Below, piece after piece: positions 6,239 to 7,248 of a DNA stretch of 7,248 nt. A model generated the notes under the pieces. The model saw only the letters and a program-made list of their open reading frames with translations. It was not told the origin of the DNA and did no database searches. Origin of the DNA: an uncultured Aquificaceae bacterium (GTDB lineage: Bacteria; Aquificota; Aquificia; Aquificales; Aquificaceae). The position numbers and the translations under genes are program-made. Every line of letters begins with the position of its first letter. Position 1 is the first letter of the stretch. Where the stretch lies: assembly GCA_938002625.1 (NCBI GenBank), contig CALLAD010000005.1, positions 1-7,248 of the forward strand. Reading direction: 5' to 3'.

Positions 6239-7248
6239 GCTACCCGCTCTAAGGGTTTAAAATCCTTTTCTTTTACGGTCCAGCATTCGTTAAAAACGGC
6301 ATAAGGACACTTTTTCCTGCAATACTCATGATCAATCCTTTTAAAAAGCTCCGTTATAGATTGGCCCTTGGAATAAAAAATGTAATCTATGTTTATATGC
6401 TTATCAATATCCACCCTCTCAAGAAGGGGATACAAGGCACATAATATATTGGCCATGGAAACTTCTATACCCATAGACCTTATCTTGTCAATAAGCCTTG
6501 TAAGCATTAAGCTTCCAGTAGCATCTATTTGATTCACAGCTTCAAAGTCCAAAAGCACAAACTTTAAACTTCTCTTACGTTCCTCTACCTTGTTAAGAAG
6601 GTATTCGTAAACATACTCGGCATTGCCAAAGTATATGGACATATTGGGCCTTATATAGAGAATTTGGGGACATTCTGGAAGACCTTCCCTATCTGCGTTC
6701 ACAAAGGTTGATGTTCTCGGATCCCTCGTAAGTACTACTATCCTTGGATACATGGTTTTGTATAAAAACCCGCCAAGAGCCATAATAATACCCAGGACAA
6801 TAGCTACCCAAAGATCCATAAAAAAGACCGTTATAAAGGTAGTACCAGCTACGATACCATCTAAAGGATTTATTCTATAGAGCCTTAAGATTTCTTGAGG
6901 TCTTATAAGGTTTATAACCGCCGATAGTACTATTGCAGATAGGGTAGCCTTTGGAAGGTAGTAGAATAAGGGGGCAATAAAGAGCAAAGTAAATCCTATA
7001 GCTAATCCAGTTATAACTCCAGCCATGGGCGTTTTTGCACCAAGTTGGAAGTTTAAAGCAGACCCTGAGAAGGAACCACCAACGGGAAAGCCTTTAAAAA
7101 GGCCAGCCGCTATGTTTGCCAAGCCTTGCCCAATTAGCTCTTGATTTGCATCCCATTTATCTCCCATCCTTATAGCAAGCTGCTTTGCTATGGCAACGGC
7201 TTCCATAAGCCCAAAGAAGGCTACAACAAGGGCACCTATCCACAATTG
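6235..7248 (-). CDS. SulP-family anion transporter with STAS domain, N-terminal half outside the window
   Basis: This inner-membrane carrier belongs to the SulP/SLC26 family, whose bacterial members move sulfate, bicarbonate or dicarboxylates. The substrate cannot be read from sequence. The frame stays open to the window edge, so the TTG at 7245 is not the start. Counting from that codon, the visible part has a membrane segment with the conserved Glu14 (LMEAVAIA), the NQELIGQGLAN signature (34-44), the GGSFSGSALN loop (56-65) and hydrophobic spans near 74-97, 100-113 and 129-160. A cytoplasmic STAS domain follows at about 194-300, with DATG at 241-244 where anti-sigma antagonists carry the Asp-x-(Ser/Thr)-Gly loop. 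After the STAS domain is a tail with Cys309, Cys313 and Cys321 and nearby His306, a spacing I do not associate with typical SulP proteins. Its stop shares bases with the nadD stop. Family assignment is secure, and annotation as a sulfate permease would be a guess. Confidence 0.92.
   Translation of the reverse strand, partial: QLWIGALVVAFFGLMEAVAIAKQLAIRMGDKWDANQELIGQGLANIAAGLFKGFPVGGSFSGSALNFQLGAKTPMAGVITGLAIGFTLLFIAPLFYYLPKATLSAIVLSAVINLIRPQEILRLYRINPLDGIVAGTTFITVFFMDLWVAIVLGIIMALGGFLYKTMYPRIVVLTRDPRTSTFVNADREGLPECPQILYIRPNMSIYFGNAEYVYEYLLNKVEERKRSLKFVLLDFEAVNQIDATGSLMLTRLIDKIRSMGIEVSMANILCALYPLLERVDIDKHINIDYIFYSKGQSITELFKRIDHEYCRKKCPYAVFNECWTVKEKDFKPLERVA

Noticed and set aside
1..7248. tRNA, rRNA, CRISPR, insertion-sequence, phage or defence-system content
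   Set aside because: Almost all bases lie in seven recognised genes. No cloverleaf, spaced repeats, transposase or unusual gene cluster was seen on either strand.

Overview
The window holds seven protein-coding genes, five complete and two cut by the window ends. All belong to recognisable housekeeping or transport families. I found no RNA gene, CRISPR array, insertion sequence, phage remnant or defence gene, and nothing that amounts to an undescribed system. The points of interest are in how the genes are packed and expressed.

Organism: the DNA is AT-rich (about 40% G+C by eye). Arginine is mostly AGA/AGG, isoleucine is often ATA, and the proteins are rich in Lys and Glu. Genes are packed with overlapping or nearly touching ends, and genes of unrelated pathways are neighbours. 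This, plus a FabG close to the Aquifex aeolicus protein as I remember it, suggests a thermophilic bacterium of the Aquificota (Aquificaceae-like). That is an inference, not a database result. A tyrosyl-radical class I ribonucleotide reductase needs oxygen to form its radical, which fits an aerobe or microaerophile.

Layout: positions 1-909 (+) are the C-terminal part of a 23S rRNA/tRNA uracil-C5 methyltransferase of the RlmD/TrmA family. Positions 910-1058 form the only real intergenic region, which probably carries the weak end signal of that gene and the promoter of the next. Positions 1059-4389 (+) are the nrdA-nrdB operon (class I ribonucleotide reductase), with strong Shine-Dalgarno sites for both genes. 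Positions 5625-4378 (-) are a two-gene unit, fabG (fatty-acid synthesis) then folK (folate synthesis), which runs into nrdB tail-to-tail with a 12-bp overlap. Positions 5642-6238 (+) are nadD (NAD synthesis), divergent from fabG across only 16 bp. Positions 6235-7248 (-) are the C-terminal half of a SulP-family anion transporter with a STAS domain, whose stop codon overlaps that of nadD inside one TTAA.

The genes share no single pathway. nrdAB supplies dNTPs, folK supplies folate (needed for thymidylate and purines), nadD supplies NAD(P), and fabG uses NADPH. I read this as dispersed core metabolism rather than a functional cluster.
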